Positions 32,643 to 42,729 are shown, numbered from the stretch's first letter. The stretch: DNA of 64,000 bases from Geodermatophilus ruber (GCF_900114385.1 NZ_FOSW01000001.1:489815-553814), one strand, 5' to 3'. Translations and numbers: made by a program. Notes: generated by a model not told the origin, from the sequence alone.

Positions 32643-34232
32643 TCAGTCCGCCTTGTTCGGCGGCTCACCCTCCGCCCGCGCGGCCCGGGCCTGGGCACGG
32701 TCGTAGGCGCAGGCGTCGCCGGCCTCGGTGACCGGGGTCGGCCCCGCCTCCGGCACCGGCGCACCGGCCGTCGGCGGCGTCCTCGGAGCCGTCGACGGCG
32801 CCTCGGCGCCCGGCGGCGTCCCGTCCGGCGGGGCGTCGTCGGCCGCCGGGGCCGGGTTCAGCGCCTGCCGGACGATCGCCCGCATCTCGTCGTAGTCGGG
32901 ATAGGCGGGGTCGATGAGGCTGGTGTCGAACACGACGCTGCGCAGCTCGGTGTCCTTGACCAGGAACGCCAGGTCGACGAAGTCGTCGAGGGCCGACTGC
33001 GGGATGTCGGTGCTCACGATGTCCTGCGTGGTGGCCGCCAGCTCCTGGTACTGCTGCAGGAGCGTGACCGGGTCGGCGGCCTTGATGATCGCGTTGATGG
33101 TGCACCGCTGGCGGGCCATCCGGTCGTAGTCGGTGAGCCCGAACCGCCCGCGGGCGAAGTCCAGCGCCCGCTCGCCGTCCATGCGCTGGTTCGGCCCGGG
33201 CTCGATGTAGTCGTCGGGCAGCTCGCCGGTGCCGGGGTCGCCGTTGATCGGCACGTAGTAGTTGACGTTCACCGTGATGCCGCCGAGGGCGTCGACCAGC
33301 CGGCTGAACCCGTCGAGGTTGACCAGCACGAAGTAGTCGATGGTCAGCCCCAGCGCCTCACCGACGCCGAGCTTGAGGAAGTCCGCCCCTGGGTCGTCGG
33401 TGCGGCCGAGGATGTCCGGGTGGTCCGCGGGGCCGTTGCGGTACACCGCGTTGAGCAGGCTCTCGCTCTCGCTGCCGGCGTCGAACCCGTCGGGGTAGAC
33501 CTCGGCGAGCGGGCTGTCGGCCGGGAAGGGCAGCTCCTGCAGGTTGCGCGGCAGGCTGAACAGCGTGGTCTGCCCGGTGTCGGTGGCGATGCTGGCCACG
33601 AGGACGGTGTCGGTGCGCACGCCGTCGCGCCCCTGCCCGCCGTCCCCGCCCAGCAGCAGCACGTTGACCCGGTCCTGGTCGCCGAACGGGTCGGCGGTGA
33701 CGTCCACGGTCGCCGACTCCCGTTCGGCGAACAGGCCCTCGATCAGGCCGCGCTGGGCCAGCCCGAGGCGGGTGGCGTAGAAGGCCGGCAGGGCGATGCC
33801 GGCCAGCAGCGCGAGCACCACGATCCCGCCGAGCACCTGCCGCAGCGCGGTGGTCCGTTCCGGCAGCAGCATCCGGTAGCCGGCGACGACGACCGCCATC
33901 CAGAGGACCGCCACGGCGAACACCCCGCCGATCAGCCAGATCAACCAGTTCGCGTCGACGGCGATCTGCACGGCGGTGCGGCGGCCGGCCGTGGCCAGCC
34001 AGGCCACACCCCCCACCATGAGGAGGAACAGGGTCAGGACGACCGAACCGAGCACCCTCCGCCCGGCCGCGAGGAACGCGACACCGGGGACGACGGCGCC
34101 CGCCACGGTCATGGCGAGCGCGGAGCGGAAGTGCCGTCGCTCGCGGCGCCGGGCGCGGGGAGAGGGCTCCGGCAGCGGAGGAAGGGGCCGCCGGGGCCCG
34201 ATGGGACGGGTTGCGTCCCAGTGCTCGCTCAC
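32643..34232 (-). CDS. LytR-CpsA-Psr (LCP) family cell-wall ligase
   Basis: About 529 residues. A basic cytoplasmic N-terminus is followed by about four hydrophobic helices (residues 40-180), then an extracellular LCP domain with VNVLLLGGDGGQGRDGVRTDT, FSLPRNL, LVNLDGFSRLVDALGGI and FARGRFGLTDYDRMARQ. LCP enzymes attach phosphate-linked polymers such as arabinogalactan or teichoic acids to peptidoglycan (family knowledge). The tail is Pro/Ala-rich. GTG at 34232; earlier in-frame codons are Arg-rich and unlikely. Confidence 0.88.
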   Translation of the reverse strand: MSEHWDATRPIGPRRPLPPLPEPSPRARRRERRHFRSALAMTVAGAVVPGVAFLAAGRRVLGSVVLTLFLLMVGGVAWLATAGRRTAVQIAVDANWLIWLIGGVFAVAVLWMAVVVAGYRMLLPERTTALRQVLGGIVVLALLAGIALPAFYATRLGLAQRGLIEGLFAERESATVDVTADPFGDQDRVNVLLLGGDGGQGRDGVRTDTVLVASIATDTGQTTLFSLPRNLQELPFPADSPLAEVYPDGFDAGSESESLLNAVYRNGPADHPDILGRTDDPGADFLKLGVGEALGLTIDYFVLVNLDGFSRLVDALGGITVNVNYYVPINGDPGTGELPDDYIEPGPNQRMDGERALDFARGRFGLTDYDRMARQRCTINAIIKAADPVTLLQQYQELAATTQDIVSTDIPQSALDDFVDLAFLVKDTELRSVVFDTSLIDPAYPDYDEMRAIVRQALNPAPAADDAPPDGTPPGAEAPSTAPRTPPTAGAPVPEAGPTPVTEAGDACAYDRAQARAARAEGEPPNKAD

Positions 34233-34464
34233 GCGCACGCCCCCGCTGGACGGATGCCGGTCATCCGGCCATGGTCCCACTCCCGGGCGCGCCGTACCGC
34301 GAGGGCGCGACCGCCGACCTGCGGGGACGCGGCGGGGACACGCCGTCCATGCGTGGTGCGGGCCGTCCCGGGGAACCTCCAGGGGATGACCCTGGTTACG
34401 GGAACGTAGGTTACGCAGTCGTAGGTCCAGGCAGACGTTGGTCGACCGCACCCCGGAGGTCCGC

Positions 34465-35400
34465 ATGCCCTCGACGTCCCCGCACGCGGCGGTGCTCCAC
34501 GAGCTCGAGCCCGTGGTCGCGCAGAATCTCGACCGCCACCTCGGCGTCGCGAAGGAGTGGCACCCGCACGACTACATCCCCTGGTCGCAGGGGCGGGACT
34601 TCGCCTTCCTCGGCGGCGAGGACTGGGCGCCGGAGCAGTCCCGGCTCTCCGAGGCGGCGAAGGCGGCGATGTTCGTCAACCTGCTCACGGAGGACAACCT
34701 GCCCAGCTACCACCGGGAGATCGCCACCCGGTTCGGCCGGGACGGCGCCTGGGGCCAGTGGGTGGGCCGCTGGACGGCGGAGGAGAACCGGCACGGGGTC
34801 GCGCTGCGCGACTACCTCGTCGTCACCCGCGGCGTCGACCCGGTGGAGCTGGAGCGGGCGCGGATGGACTACATGACCACCGGCTACGACTCCGGCGACA
34901 AGACCCCGCTGGAGGCGCTGGCCTACGTGTCCTTCCAGGAACTGGCCACCCGTGTCTCGCACCGCAACACCGGCCGGGCCACCGGGGACCCGATCGCCGA
35001 CCGGCTGCTGGCCCGCATCGCCACCGACGAGAACCTGCACATGATCTTCTACCGGAACCTCATGGCCGCGGCGTTCGACATCGACCCCGACCTCGCGATG
35101 CAGGCGGTGACCAAGGAGGTCGTCGGTTTCGAGATGCCCGGCGCCACGATGGCCGGCTTCCGGAAGAACTCGATGACCATCGCCAAGGCCGGCATCTACG
35201 ACCTGCGGCTGCACCACGACGAGGTGGTGAGCCCGGTGCTGCGGGCCTGGAAGGTCTTCGAGCGCACCGACCTCGGCCCGGCCGGCGAGAAGGCCCGCGA
35301 GGAGCTGGCCGTCTTCCTCGCCGGCCTGGACGCGCAGGCGACGCGGTTCGTGGAGAGCCGCGAGCGGATGCGCGCCCGCGAGGCCGCCCGGAACGCCTGA
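34465..35400 (+). CDS. acyl-ACP desaturase (diiron, DesA-like)
   Basis: About 311 residues with the two iron-ligand pairs of soluble acyl-ACP desaturases: WTAEENRHG and ATDENLHM, each E/D-E-x-x-H, plus upstream Glu in LTEDNLPSYH. It inserts a double bond into ACP-bound fatty acids and needs ferredoxin and oxygen (family knowledge). ATG at 34465 has GGAGG five bases upstream; a TTG at 34438 is less likely. It is monocistronic, ending before a hairpin. Confidence 0.9.
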   Translation: MPSTSPHAAVLHELEPVVAQNLDRHLGVAKEWHPHDYIPWSQGRDFAFLGGEDWAPEQSRLSEAAKAAMFVNLLTEDNLPSYHREIATRFGRDGAWGQWVGRWTAEENRHGVALRDYLVVTRGVDPVELERARMDYMTTGYDSGDKTPLEALAYVSFQELATRVSHRNTGRATGDPIADRLLARIATDENLHMIFYRNLMAAAFDIDPDLAMQAVTKEVVGFEMPGATMAGFRKNSMTIAKAGIYDLRLHHDEVVSPVLRAWKVFERTDLGPAGEKAREELAVFLAGLDAQATRFVESRERMRAREAARNA

Positions 35401-35442
35401 CGGAGTCGCTGGAGCGCGCAAACCGCTCGCGAGCTACTCCGT
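35400..35442 (+). terminator. inverted repeat between desaturase and exonuclease III
   Basis: ACGGAGT (35400-35406) and ACTCCGT (35436-35442) flank an inner GAGCG/CGCTC pair, making an interrupted stem. It begins at the desaturase stop codon. TAAGCT at 35442-35447, just at its end, is a plausible -10 box for the next gene, so the hairpin may combine termination with promoter geometry. Confidence 0.45.
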
Positions 35443-35455
35443 AAGCTCGGTGCAC

Positions 35456-36247
35456 GTGCGACTGGCCACCTGGAACGTCAACTCCATCCGCAGCCGTGCC
35501 GACCGGGTGGTCGCCTGGCTGCAGCGGCGCGACGTCGACGTCCTGGCGCTGCAGGAGACCAAGTGCCGCGACGACCAGTTCCCCGAGTCCCGCTTCACCG
35601 ACCTCGGCTACCAGGTCGCGCACGTGGGCCACTCGCAGTGGAACGGCGTGGCGATCCTCTCCCGCGTCGGGCTGGCGGACGTCGAGATCGGCTTCCCCGG
35701 CCAGCCCGGCTGGGGTGAGGATCCGGCCGCGGAGGCCCGCGCGATCGGCGCCACGTGTGGCGGCGTGCGGGTGTGGAGCCTGTACGTGCCCAACGGCCGC
35801 ACGCTGACCGACCCGCACTACGACTACAAGCTCCGCTGGCTCGAGGCGCTGCGGACGACGGCGGCCGGCTGGCTGGACCGGGACGCCGACACCCCCGTCG
35901 CCCTCGTCGGCGACTGGAACATCGCCCCGCAGGACGAGGACGTGTGGGACATGAGCGTCTTCACGCACTCCACCCACGTCTCCGAGCCCGAGCGGGCCGC
36001 GTTCCGCGCCTTCCTCGACGGCGGGTACGCCGACGTCGTCCGCCCGCACGCCCCGGGCCCCGGCGTCTACACGTACTGGGACTACACCCAGCTGCGCTTC
36101 CCGCGCCGCGAGGGCATGCGGATCGACTTCGTGCTCGGCTCCCCCGCCCTCGCCGCGCGCACGACCGGCGCGCTCATCGACCGCGAGGAGCGCAAGGGCA
36201 AGGGCGCCAGCGACCACGCCCCCGTCGTGGTCGACCTGGCGCCCTGA
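35456..36247 (+). CDS. xthA: exodeoxyribonuclease III
   Basis: 263 residues; AP endonuclease and 3'-5' exonuclease for base excision repair. Landmarks: RLATWNVNSIRSRADRV, LALQETKCRDDQFP (metal Glu), LYVPNGRTLTDPHYDYKLRW, LVGDWNIAPQDEDVWD (Asp and Asn) and RIDFVLGSP with the final SDHAPVVVDL (catalytic His). GTG at 35456 fits a -10 box eight bases upstream better than the GTG at 35450. It converges with fdhA. Confidence 0.93.
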   Translation: MRLATWNVNSIRSRADRVVAWLQRRDVDVLALQETKCRDDQFPESRFTDLGYQVAHVGHSQWNGVAILSRVGLADVEIGFPGQPGWGEDPAAEARAIGATCGGVRVWSLYVPNGRTLTDPHYDYKLRWLEALRTTAAGWLDRDADTPVALVGDWNIAPQDEDVWDMSVFTHSTHVSEPERAAFRAFLDGGYADVVRPHAPGPGVYTYWDYTQLRFPRREGMRIDFVLGSPALAARTTGALIDREERKGKGASDHAPVVVDLAP

Positions 36248-36268
36248 ATCCGGACGGCTCCCCGGCTG

Positions 36269-37492
36269 TCAGGTGGGGATCAGGTTGTTCGGGTTGAGGA
36301 TGTACTTGCGGGCCGCTCCCTGGTCGAACTCCGCGTAGCCGCGCGGCGCGTCGTCCAGCGAGATCACCGTGGCACCGACGTTCTTCGCGATCTGCACCCG
36401 GTCGTGCAGGATCGCCATCATCAGCTGGCGGTTGTAGCGCATCACCGGGCACTGACCGGTGAAGAAGGCGTGCGACTTGGCCCAGCCCAGGCCCAGCCGG
36501 ATCGACAGCGAACCCACCTTCGCCGCGTCGTCGGCCGCGCCGGGGTCACCGGTCACGTAGAGGCCGGGGATGCCCAGCGCCCCGCCGGCCCGGACGATCT
36601 CCATCAGCGAGTTGAGCACGGTCGCCGGCAGCTCCTGCTGCGCCTCCGCCCCCTGACCGTGCGCCTCGAAGCCGACCGCGTCGACGCCGGCGTCGACCTC
36701 CGGCTCGCCGAGGATCTGCTCGATCTGGTCCCTCGGGTGGCCCTGGGTCACGTCGACGGTCTCGCAGCCGAAGCTGCGCGCCTGGGCGAGCCGCTCCTGG
36801 TTGAGGTCGCCGACGATGACGACGGCAGCGCCGAGCAGGAACGCCGAGGTGGCCGCCGCCAGACCCACCGGCCCGGCCCCGGCGATGTAGACGGTGGAGC
36901 CGGTGGTCACACCGGCCGTGTAACAGCCGTGGTAGCCGGTCGGGAAGATGTCCGAGAGCATCGCCAGGTCCTGGATCTTCGCCATCGCCTGGTCGCGGTC
37001 GGGGAACTTCAGGCAGTTCCAGTCGGCGTACGGCACCAGCACGGACTCGGCCTGCCCGCCGACCCAGCCGCCCATGTCGACGTAGCCGTAGGCCGAGCCG
37101 GGGCGGTCGGGGTTGACGTTCAGGCAGACGCCGGTCTTGCCTTCCTTGCAGTTGCGACAGCGGCCACAGGAGATGTTGAAGGGCACGCTGACCAGGTCGC
37201 CGACCTCGAGGAACTCGACGTCCGGGCCCTTCTCCACGATCTCCCCGGTGATCTCGTGCCCGAGCACGAGACCCTCCGGGGCGGTGGTCCGGCCGCGGAC
37301 CATGTGCTGGTCGCTGCCGCAGATGTTGGTGGCGACGGTCCGCAGGATCACGCCGTGCGGCACCTTGCGGCCCACATTGGCGGGGTTGACTCCCGGACCG
37401 TCGTGCAGTTCGAAATCCGGGTAGTCGAGGTCGGCGACCTCTACCTTGCCCGGGCCCATGTACCTGACACCCCTGTTGCCATTGCCTGCCAC
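36269..37492 (-). CDS. fdhA: glutathione-independent formaldehyde dehydrogenase
   Basis: 407-residue zinc dehydrogenase. Catalytic zinc ligands sit in ICGSDQH and LGHEITGEI; structural zinc in SCGRCRNCKEGKTGVC. The Rossmann site is GAGPVGLAA, and the N-terminus RGVRYMGPGKVEVADLDYPDF is diagnostic of the Pseudomonas FdhA type. It should oxidise formaldehyde (or act as a dismutase) with bound NAD. It diverges from yaaA across 217 bases. A formaldehyde source could be the alcohol dehydrogenase or demethylation reactions; no direct link is visible. Confidence 0.9.
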   Translation of the reverse strand: MAGNGNRGVRYMGPGKVEVADLDYPDFELHDGPGVNPANVGRKVPHGVILRTVATNICGSDQHMVRGRTTAPEGLVLGHEITGEIVEKGPDVEFLEVGDLVSVPFNISCGRCRNCKEGKTGVCLNVNPDRPGSAYGYVDMGGWVGGQAESVLVPYADWNCLKFPDRDQAMAKIQDLAMLSDIFPTGYHGCYTAGVTTGSTVYIAGAGPVGLAAATSAFLLGAAVVIVGDLNQERLAQARSFGCETVDVTQGHPRDQIEQILGEPEVDAGVDAVGFEAHGQGAEAQQELPATVLNSLMEIVRAGGALGIPGLYVTGDPGAADDAAKVGSLSIRLGLGWAKSHAFFTGQCPVMRYNRQLMMAILHDRVQIAKNVGATVISLDDAPRGYAEFDQGAARKYILNPNNLIPT

Positions 37493-37709
37493 GGCGTCCT
37501 CCTCGTCGTCCGGCCGGTTCGGTCGGCTGCTTCGTCCTCACCCGCGCCGATCGACGCGGACGTCCCTCTCGGCCGGGCTACGGGGCCACGACCTCGCCCT
37601 TGATGCCCTGCGCCGGTTCGCCGAGTCTCGACCCGATCGCGGATCGTCGACCGCGGGTGGCCGTGCCCGGTGGCGGGGCCCGGCCTGTCCCGACGTAGCG
37701 TGGCCCGTC

Positions 37710-38468
37710 GTGCTCGTCCTGCTGCCCCCCTCGGAGACCAAGGCCCCGGGCGGGGACGGCGCCCCGCTCGACCTCGCCGCGCTGAGCACCCCCGAGCTGA
37801 CGCCGGTGCGGACCGAGCTCGCCGAGGCCCTGGTGAAGCTGGCCGGCGACGTCCCCGCCGCCCGCACCGCGCTGGGCCTGTCGCCCGCGCAGGACGCGGA
37901 GATAGAGCGCAACGCCGTCCTGTTCGACAGCCCCACGATGCCCGCGCTCGAGCGCTACACCGGCGTCCTCTACGACGCCCTCGATGTCCGGTCGCTGACC
38001 CGCGCGCAGCGCGCCCGCGCCGACCGCCGCCTCGCCGTCGGCTCGGCGCTGTTCGGCCTGGTGCGCGGCGCCGACGCGATCCCGGCCTACCGGCTGTCGG
38101 CCGGCGCGGCCCTCCCCGGCCGCCCGACGCTGCGCGCGGTGTGGCGGCCGGCGCTCGGCCCGGTGCTGGCCGCCGTCGACGACCTCGTCGTCGACCTGCG
38201 CAGCGGCTCCTACGCGGCGCTGGCCCCGGCGCCCGGGGCGGTCACCGTCGACGTGCTCAGCGAGCGGCCGGACGGGACCCGCGCGGTGGTCAGCCACTTC
38301 AACAAGGCCCACAAGGGCCGGGTCGCGCGCCTGCTGGCCACGACGACCGGCGAGCCCGGCGACGTCGTCCGGCTGCGGGCACTGCTCCGGCGGGCGGGGT
38401 TGCACGTGGAACACGACGGCGGGACGAAGCTCACCCTGGTGGTGCCCGCCGACGCCGTGACCCGCTGA
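37710..38468 (+). CDS. yaaA: peroxide stress protein YaaA (UPF0246/DUF328)
   Basis: 252 residues. Family landmarks LLPPSETKAPGG, ALERYTGVLYDALD, YRLSAGAALPG, DLRSGSYAA and SHFNKAHKGRVARLL are all present. In E. coli YaaA lowers free iron during peroxide stress and binds DNA (family knowledge). The GTG at 37710 follows a TAGCGT -10-like box by eight bases. No other in-frame start with support lies upstream. Confidence 0.88.
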   Translation: MLVLLPPSETKAPGGDGAPLDLAALSTPELTPVRTELAEALVKLAGDVPAARTALGLSPAQDAEIERNAVLFDSPTMPALERYTGVLYDALDVRSLTRAQRARADRRLAVGSALFGLVRGADAIPAYRLSAGAALPGRPTLRAVWRPALGPVLAAVDDLVVDLRSGSYAALAPAPGAVTVDVLSERPDGTRAVVSHFNKAHKGRVARLLATTTGEPGDVVRLRALLRRAGLHVEHDGGTKLTLVVPADAVTR

Positions 38469-38621
38469 GCGAGTACTCAGCGTCACCGAGAAGGTGATTT
38501 ACGTCAGGCGCGTTGCGCACGATCGAGCGGGCATGACATAACAGCAGTGACGCGCGTGATCCGAACAATGCGGTCACGCGCCTCGCACACCCCCCGGCCG
38601 CGGGCCGGCAGAAAGGTTTCG

Positions 38622-41225
38622 GTGGAGGAATCCCCACGGCGGGCTGACGCCGTGCGCCCGTCCAACGCTGACCGCGCAGCCGACCAGTTGCGCAGTGATC
38701 CGGCCCGCGTCCGAGCGGCCCGCCGGCTGCGCCCCCCGTGCGGCGGGACCGCCGCCCTCGACCGGCTGACCGAACTGGCGGCCCGGCTGCTCGGCACGGC
38801 GACCGCGCAGATCTCGATGCTGGACGACGTCCAGACCATCGCGGGGGCCTCCGGGCTGCTTCCCGGCGAGGCCCTCGGCGAGACACCGCTGCCCGAATCG
38901 CTGTGCACCCTCACCGCGACCGCCGGCGCTCCGCTGCTGGCCGGCGACGCCCCGTCCGACGAGCGGCTCGCGGGCCTGCCACCGGTCGCCTCCGGCGCCG
39001 TCGGCGCGTACCTGGGCGTCCCGCTCACCGACGACGAGGGCCACGTCGTGGGCGTCCTGTGCGTCACCGACCCGGCGCCCCGGGAGTGGTCCGGCACGGA
39101 CGTGGCCACCCTGCGCCAACTGGCCGCCGCGGTGGTCACCGAGCTCCAGTACGCCGCGCTGACCAGCGAGTACGAGCGGCAGCACCTGCGCTGGCGGCTG
39201 GCGATGGACGCCGGTGGGGTCGGCACCTTCGACTGGGACCTGCGCACCGGCGAGCTGACCTGGGACGAGCCGCTGATGGCCACGTTCGGCTATGCCGCCG
39301 AGGACTTCGACGGCACGATCGACGCCTTCAACCGGCGGCTGCACCCCGACGACCTGCCCCGGGTCAGCGAGGCGCTGCGCGCCTGCATCGAGACCCGCGG
39401 CGAATTCGAGGCCGAGTACCGGGTGGTGCGCCCCGGCGGCGGCACCCGCTGGGTGCAGGCTCGCGGCCGGGCGCTCGCCGGGTCGGACGGACCCGCGGCG
39501 CGCATCCTGGGCGCGGCCTACGACACGACCGAGGACCGCAGCGGGGACGTCCGCGTGGCCCGGGTGCTCGAGGCCATGCCGGCCGGCTTCTACTCACTCG
39601 ACCACGAGTGGCGGTTCACCCACGTCAACGCCGAGGCCGAACGGCTCCTGGGCAGCTCACGGGAGGAGCTGCTCGGCCAGGTGATCTGGACGGCGTTCCC
39701 GTCGACGGTCGACAGCGTCTTCGAGGAGGGCTTCCGCAGCGCCGTCCGGACCGCGCAGCCGGTCAACTTCGACGCCCACTACCCGGCGCCGCTGAACGGC
39801 TGGTACGAGCTGCGCGCCTGGCCCAGCCCGGAGGGCCTGTCCGTCTACTTCATCGAGGTCACCGAGCGCAAGCAGTCCCGCGAGCGCGCCGAGCGCTCGG
39901 CCCAGCAGCTGGCCCTGCTGGCCCAGGTCAGCGCCGAGCTCGCCGGCACGCTGGACGTGGAGGCCGCCACCGCCCGCCTGCCCCGCCTCGTGGTGCCGGC
40001 GCTGAGCGACTTCTGCGTCCTCACCGTCATCGATGCCGACGGCCGGCCCCGCGACGTCGGGACCTGGCACGTGGACCCGGCGAGCCGCCCGGTCCTCGAT
40101 CGGTACGCCGAGGTCCGGCTGGACGTCATGCCGGTCACCGCGCCGGTCGCCCGGGCGCTGCACACCGGCGAGCCGGTCGCCTTCACCGGGAACGACGTCC
40201 TCGACGTGCTGCCGCCGGGCCGCGCCAGGGACCTCCTCGCCGTCCTCGCCCCCGCCAGCGAGGTGGCGCTGCCGCTGCGCGCCCGGGGACGGACCGTCGG
40301 GCTGCTGACCCTCTTCTACCGCGAGGGCCACGCCCCCAGCGAGGACGACGTGGCCACCGCGCAGGACGTCGCCGACCGCGCCGGGCTGGCGCTGGACAAC
40401 GCCCGGCTCTACGCCCAGCAGCAGCAGCTCGCGGAAGGGCTGCAGCGGAGCCTGCTGACCGAGCCACCCCAGCCCGACCACGCCGAGATCGCCGTCCGCT
40501 ACCTGCCGGCCGCCGAGGCGGCACGGGTCGGCGGCGACTGGTACGACGCGTTCCTGCAGCCGGGCGGGGCCACGATGCTGGTGATCGGCGACGTCGTGGG
40601 CCACGACACCGAGGCCGCGGCCGCCATGGGCCAGCTGCGCGGGCTCCTGCGGGGCATCGCCACCTACAGCGCCGCCCCGCCCGCCGAGGTGCTGCGCGGG
40701 CTCGACGCCTCGATGGCGGTGCTGGAGACCCGGGTGCTGGCGACCGCGGCGGTGGCCCGGTTCGAGCAGACCGACGACGACCGTCGGCGCGGCATCACCC
40801 GCATGCGATGGACCAACGCCGGGCACCTGCCGCCGCTGGTGGTGCACCCCGACGGCAGCGTCGCGGAGCTGTCCACGTGGAAGGGCGACCTGCTGCTCGG
40901 TGTCGACCACGAGGTCGTCCGGCAGGAGTCGGTGATCACCCTCGATCAGGGGTCGACGGTCCTGCTGTTCACCGACGGCCTCGTCGAGCGGCGCGACGCC
41001 GACCTCGACGCCGGGATGGTGCGGCTGCGGGAGGCCCTCACCGAGCTCGCAGACCGGCCGCTGCAGGAGCTGCTGGATGAGCTCATCGACCGTCTGGTCG
41101 ACGGCCGCCCCGAGGACGACGTCGCGCTGGTCGCCGTCCGGCTGCACCAGCCGGACCTGCCGCGGCCGTCCGAGGCGGGCCCGACCGCCGTCCCGGACGT
41201 CCTCCGGCCGAATCCCGCTTCCTAG
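38622..41225 (+). CDS. GAF-PAS-PAS-GAF-PP2C (SpoIIE-type) phosphatase
   Basis: About 867 residues. Order by eye: GAF (about 40-165), PAS (185-300), PAS (310-425), GAF (445-590) and a C-terminal PP2C/SpoIIE domain (625-840) with RVGGDWYDAFLQPGG, VIGDVVGHDTEAAAAMGQLRG, FTDGLVERR and PEDDVALVAVRL, the metal-binding Asp positions. Such RsbU/RsbP-like enzymes dephosphorylate anti-sigma antagonists and sense signals through the N-terminal domains. GTG at 38622 has GAAAGG five bases upstream; earlier starts at 38547 or 38568 are possible. Probably cytoplasmic. Confidence 0.88.
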   Translation: MEESPRRADAVRPSNADRAADQLRSDPARVRAARRLRPPCGGTAALDRLTELAARLLGTATAQISMLDDVQTIAGASGLLPGEALGETPLPESLCTLTATAGAPLLAGDAPSDERLAGLPPVASGAVGAYLGVPLTDDEGHVVGVLCVTDPAPREWSGTDVATLRQLAAAVVTELQYAALTSEYERQHLRWRLAMDAGGVGTFDWDLRTGELTWDEPLMATFGYAAEDFDGTIDAFNRRLHPDDLPRVSEALRACIETRGEFEAEYRVVRPGGGTRWVQARGRALAGSDGPAARILGAAYDTTEDRSGDVRVARVLEAMPAGFYSLDHEWRFTHVNAEAERLLGSSREELLGQVIWTAFPSTVDSVFEEGFRSAVRTAQPVNFDAHYPAPLNGWYELRAWPSPEGLSVYFIEVTERKQSRERAERSAQQLALLAQVSAELAGTLDVEAATARLPRLVVPALSDFCVLTVIDADGRPRDVGTWHVDPASRPVLDRYAEVRLDVMPVTAPVARALHTGEPVAFTGNDVLDVLPPGRARDLLAVLAPASEVALPLRARGRTVGLLTLFYREGHAPSEDDVATAQDVADRAGLALDNARLYAQQQQLAEGLQRSLLTEPPQPDHAEIAVRYLPAAEAARVGGDWYDAFLQPGGATMLVIGDVVGHDTEAAAAMGQLRGLLRGIATYSAAPPAEVLRGLDASMAVLETRVLATAAVARFEQTDDDRRRGITRMRWTNAGHLPPLVVHPDGSVAELSTWKGDLLLGVDHEVVRQESVITLDQGSTVLLFTDGLVERRDADLDAGMVRLREALTELADRPLQELLDELIDRLVDGRPEDDVALVAVRLHQPDLPRPSEAGPTAVPDVLRPNPAS

Positions 41226-41303
41226 GGGGCTCGACCGGGCCGGGGAACGGCACGTGGCCGCGGTGTCGTCCGGAGGACGACAGAGTTATGGCAACCTCGT
41301 ACG

Positions 41304-42725
41304 GTGACCGCCACCACTGACGAGCTCTGCCTGCGCCCGGCCACGGAGCTGGCTGCGCTGATCCGCTCCCGGCAGCTGTCGGCGCGCGAGCTGACCGACG
41401 CCTGCCTGGACCGGATCGAGCGACTCGACCCCCGGGTCAACGCGGTGGTCACCGTGGACGCCGAGGGTGCGCGCGCCGCGGCCGATGCCGCCGATGCCGC
41501 GCTGGCCGCCGGCGAGGAGATCGGCCCGCTGCACGGGCTGCCGGTCGCGCACAAGGACACCCACGCCACCGCCGGGATGCGCACCACGTGGGGCTCCCCG
41601 CTGCACGCCGAGACGGTGCCCGAGCAGGACGAGCTCGTGGTGGCGCGGTTGCGGGCGGCCGGGGCGGTGCGGGTCGGCAAGACCAACACTCCGGAGTTCG
41701 CGGCCGGCTCGCACACCTTCAACACGCTCTTCGGCGTGACCCACAACCCGTACCGGCACGGGCTCTCGGCCGGCGGCTCCAGCGGCGGGGCCGCCGCCGC
41801 GCTGGCCGCCGGGTTCGTGCCGGTGGCCGAGGGCAGCGACATGGGCGGCTCGCTGCGCAACCCGGCGGCGTTCTGCAACGTCGTCGGGCTGCGGCCCACC
41901 CCGGGGCGGGTGCCGACCTGGCCGGCGCCGATCGGCTGGTCGCAGCTGTCGGTGCAGGGCCCGATGGGGCGGACGGTGGCCGACGTCGCGCTGGCCCTCT
42001 CCGCGATGGCCGGGCCCGATCCGCGGGTGCCGATCGCGCTGGGCGACCCGGGCGCCGGGTTCGCCGCGCCGCTGCCCGAGCGGCTCGACGGGGTGCGGGT
42101 GGCCTGGGCGCCGGACCTCGGTGGCCGGATCTCCGTCGACCCGGCGATCACCGAGGTGCTGGCCGGGTCGGTGCGGGTCTTCGAGGAGCTGGGTGCGCGC
42201 GTCGAGCTCGACTGCCCGGACCTGTCGGGTGCCGACGACGTGTTCGGCACGCTGCGCGCCTGGCTGTTCGACGCCGCCTTCAGCGACCTGGCCCAGCAGC
42301 ACCCGGAGCAGGTGAAGGAGTCGATCCGCTGGAACGCCGAGATGGGCGCCAAGCTGTCCGGCTCCGACCTCTCCCGGGCCGAGACGGCGCACACCGCCCT
42401 GTACGAGCGCGTCGTCGGCTTCTTCGACCGCTACGACGTCCTGCTGGCGCCCACCACCCAGGTGCTGCCCTTCCCGGTCGAGCAGGAGTACCCGACCGAG
42501 ATCGGCGGCGTGCCGCTGGACAACTACCTCGAGTGGATGCGGGCCTGCACGCTCATCACCCCCACCGGCTGCCCGGCGCTGTCGGTGCCCGGCGGGTTCA
42601 CCCCCGACGGGCTGCCGGTCGGGCTGCAGGTGATCGCCGCGCCGCGGGCCGACCGGCGGGTGCTCGAGGTCGGGCACGCGTTCGAGCAGGCCACCCGGTT
42701 CGGCGAGCGCCGTCCGGCCCTCTGA
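41304..42725 (+). CDS. amidase (amidase signature family)
   Basis: 473 residues. The Ser-cisSer-Lys triad is complete: Lys in VAHKDTHATAGM, cis-Ser in GLSAGGSSGGAAAAL and nucleophile Ser in SDMGGSLRNPAAF. Length and sequence fit general amidases that hydrolyse amides to acid and ammonia, not the GatA subunit (no gatB/C nearby). GTG start at 41304. It converges with the glutamate dehydrogenase gene, with a strong hairpin between. Confidence 0.9.
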   Translation: MTATTDELCLRPATELAALIRSRQLSARELTDACLDRIERLDPRVNAVVTVDAEGARAAADAADAALAAGEEIGPLHGLPVAHKDTHATAGMRTTWGSPLHAETVPEQDELVVARLRAAGAVRVGKTNTPEFAAGSHTFNTLFGVTHNPYRHGLSAGGSSGGAAAALAAGFVPVAEGSDMGGSLRNPAAFCNVVGLRPTPGRVPTWPAPIGWSQLSVQGPMGRTVADVALALSAMAGPDPRVPIALGDPGAGFAAPLPERLDGVRVAWAPDLGGRISVDPAITEVLAGSVRVFEELGARVELDCPDLSGADDVFGTLRAWLFDAAFSDLAQQHPEQVKESIRWNAEMGAKLSGSDLSRAETAHTALYERVVGFFDRYDVLLAPTTQVLPFPVEQEYPTEIGGVPLDNYLEWMRACTLITPTGCPALSVPGGFTPDGLPVGLQVIAAPRADRRVLEVGHAFEQATRFGERRPAL

Positions 42726-42729
42726 CGTG

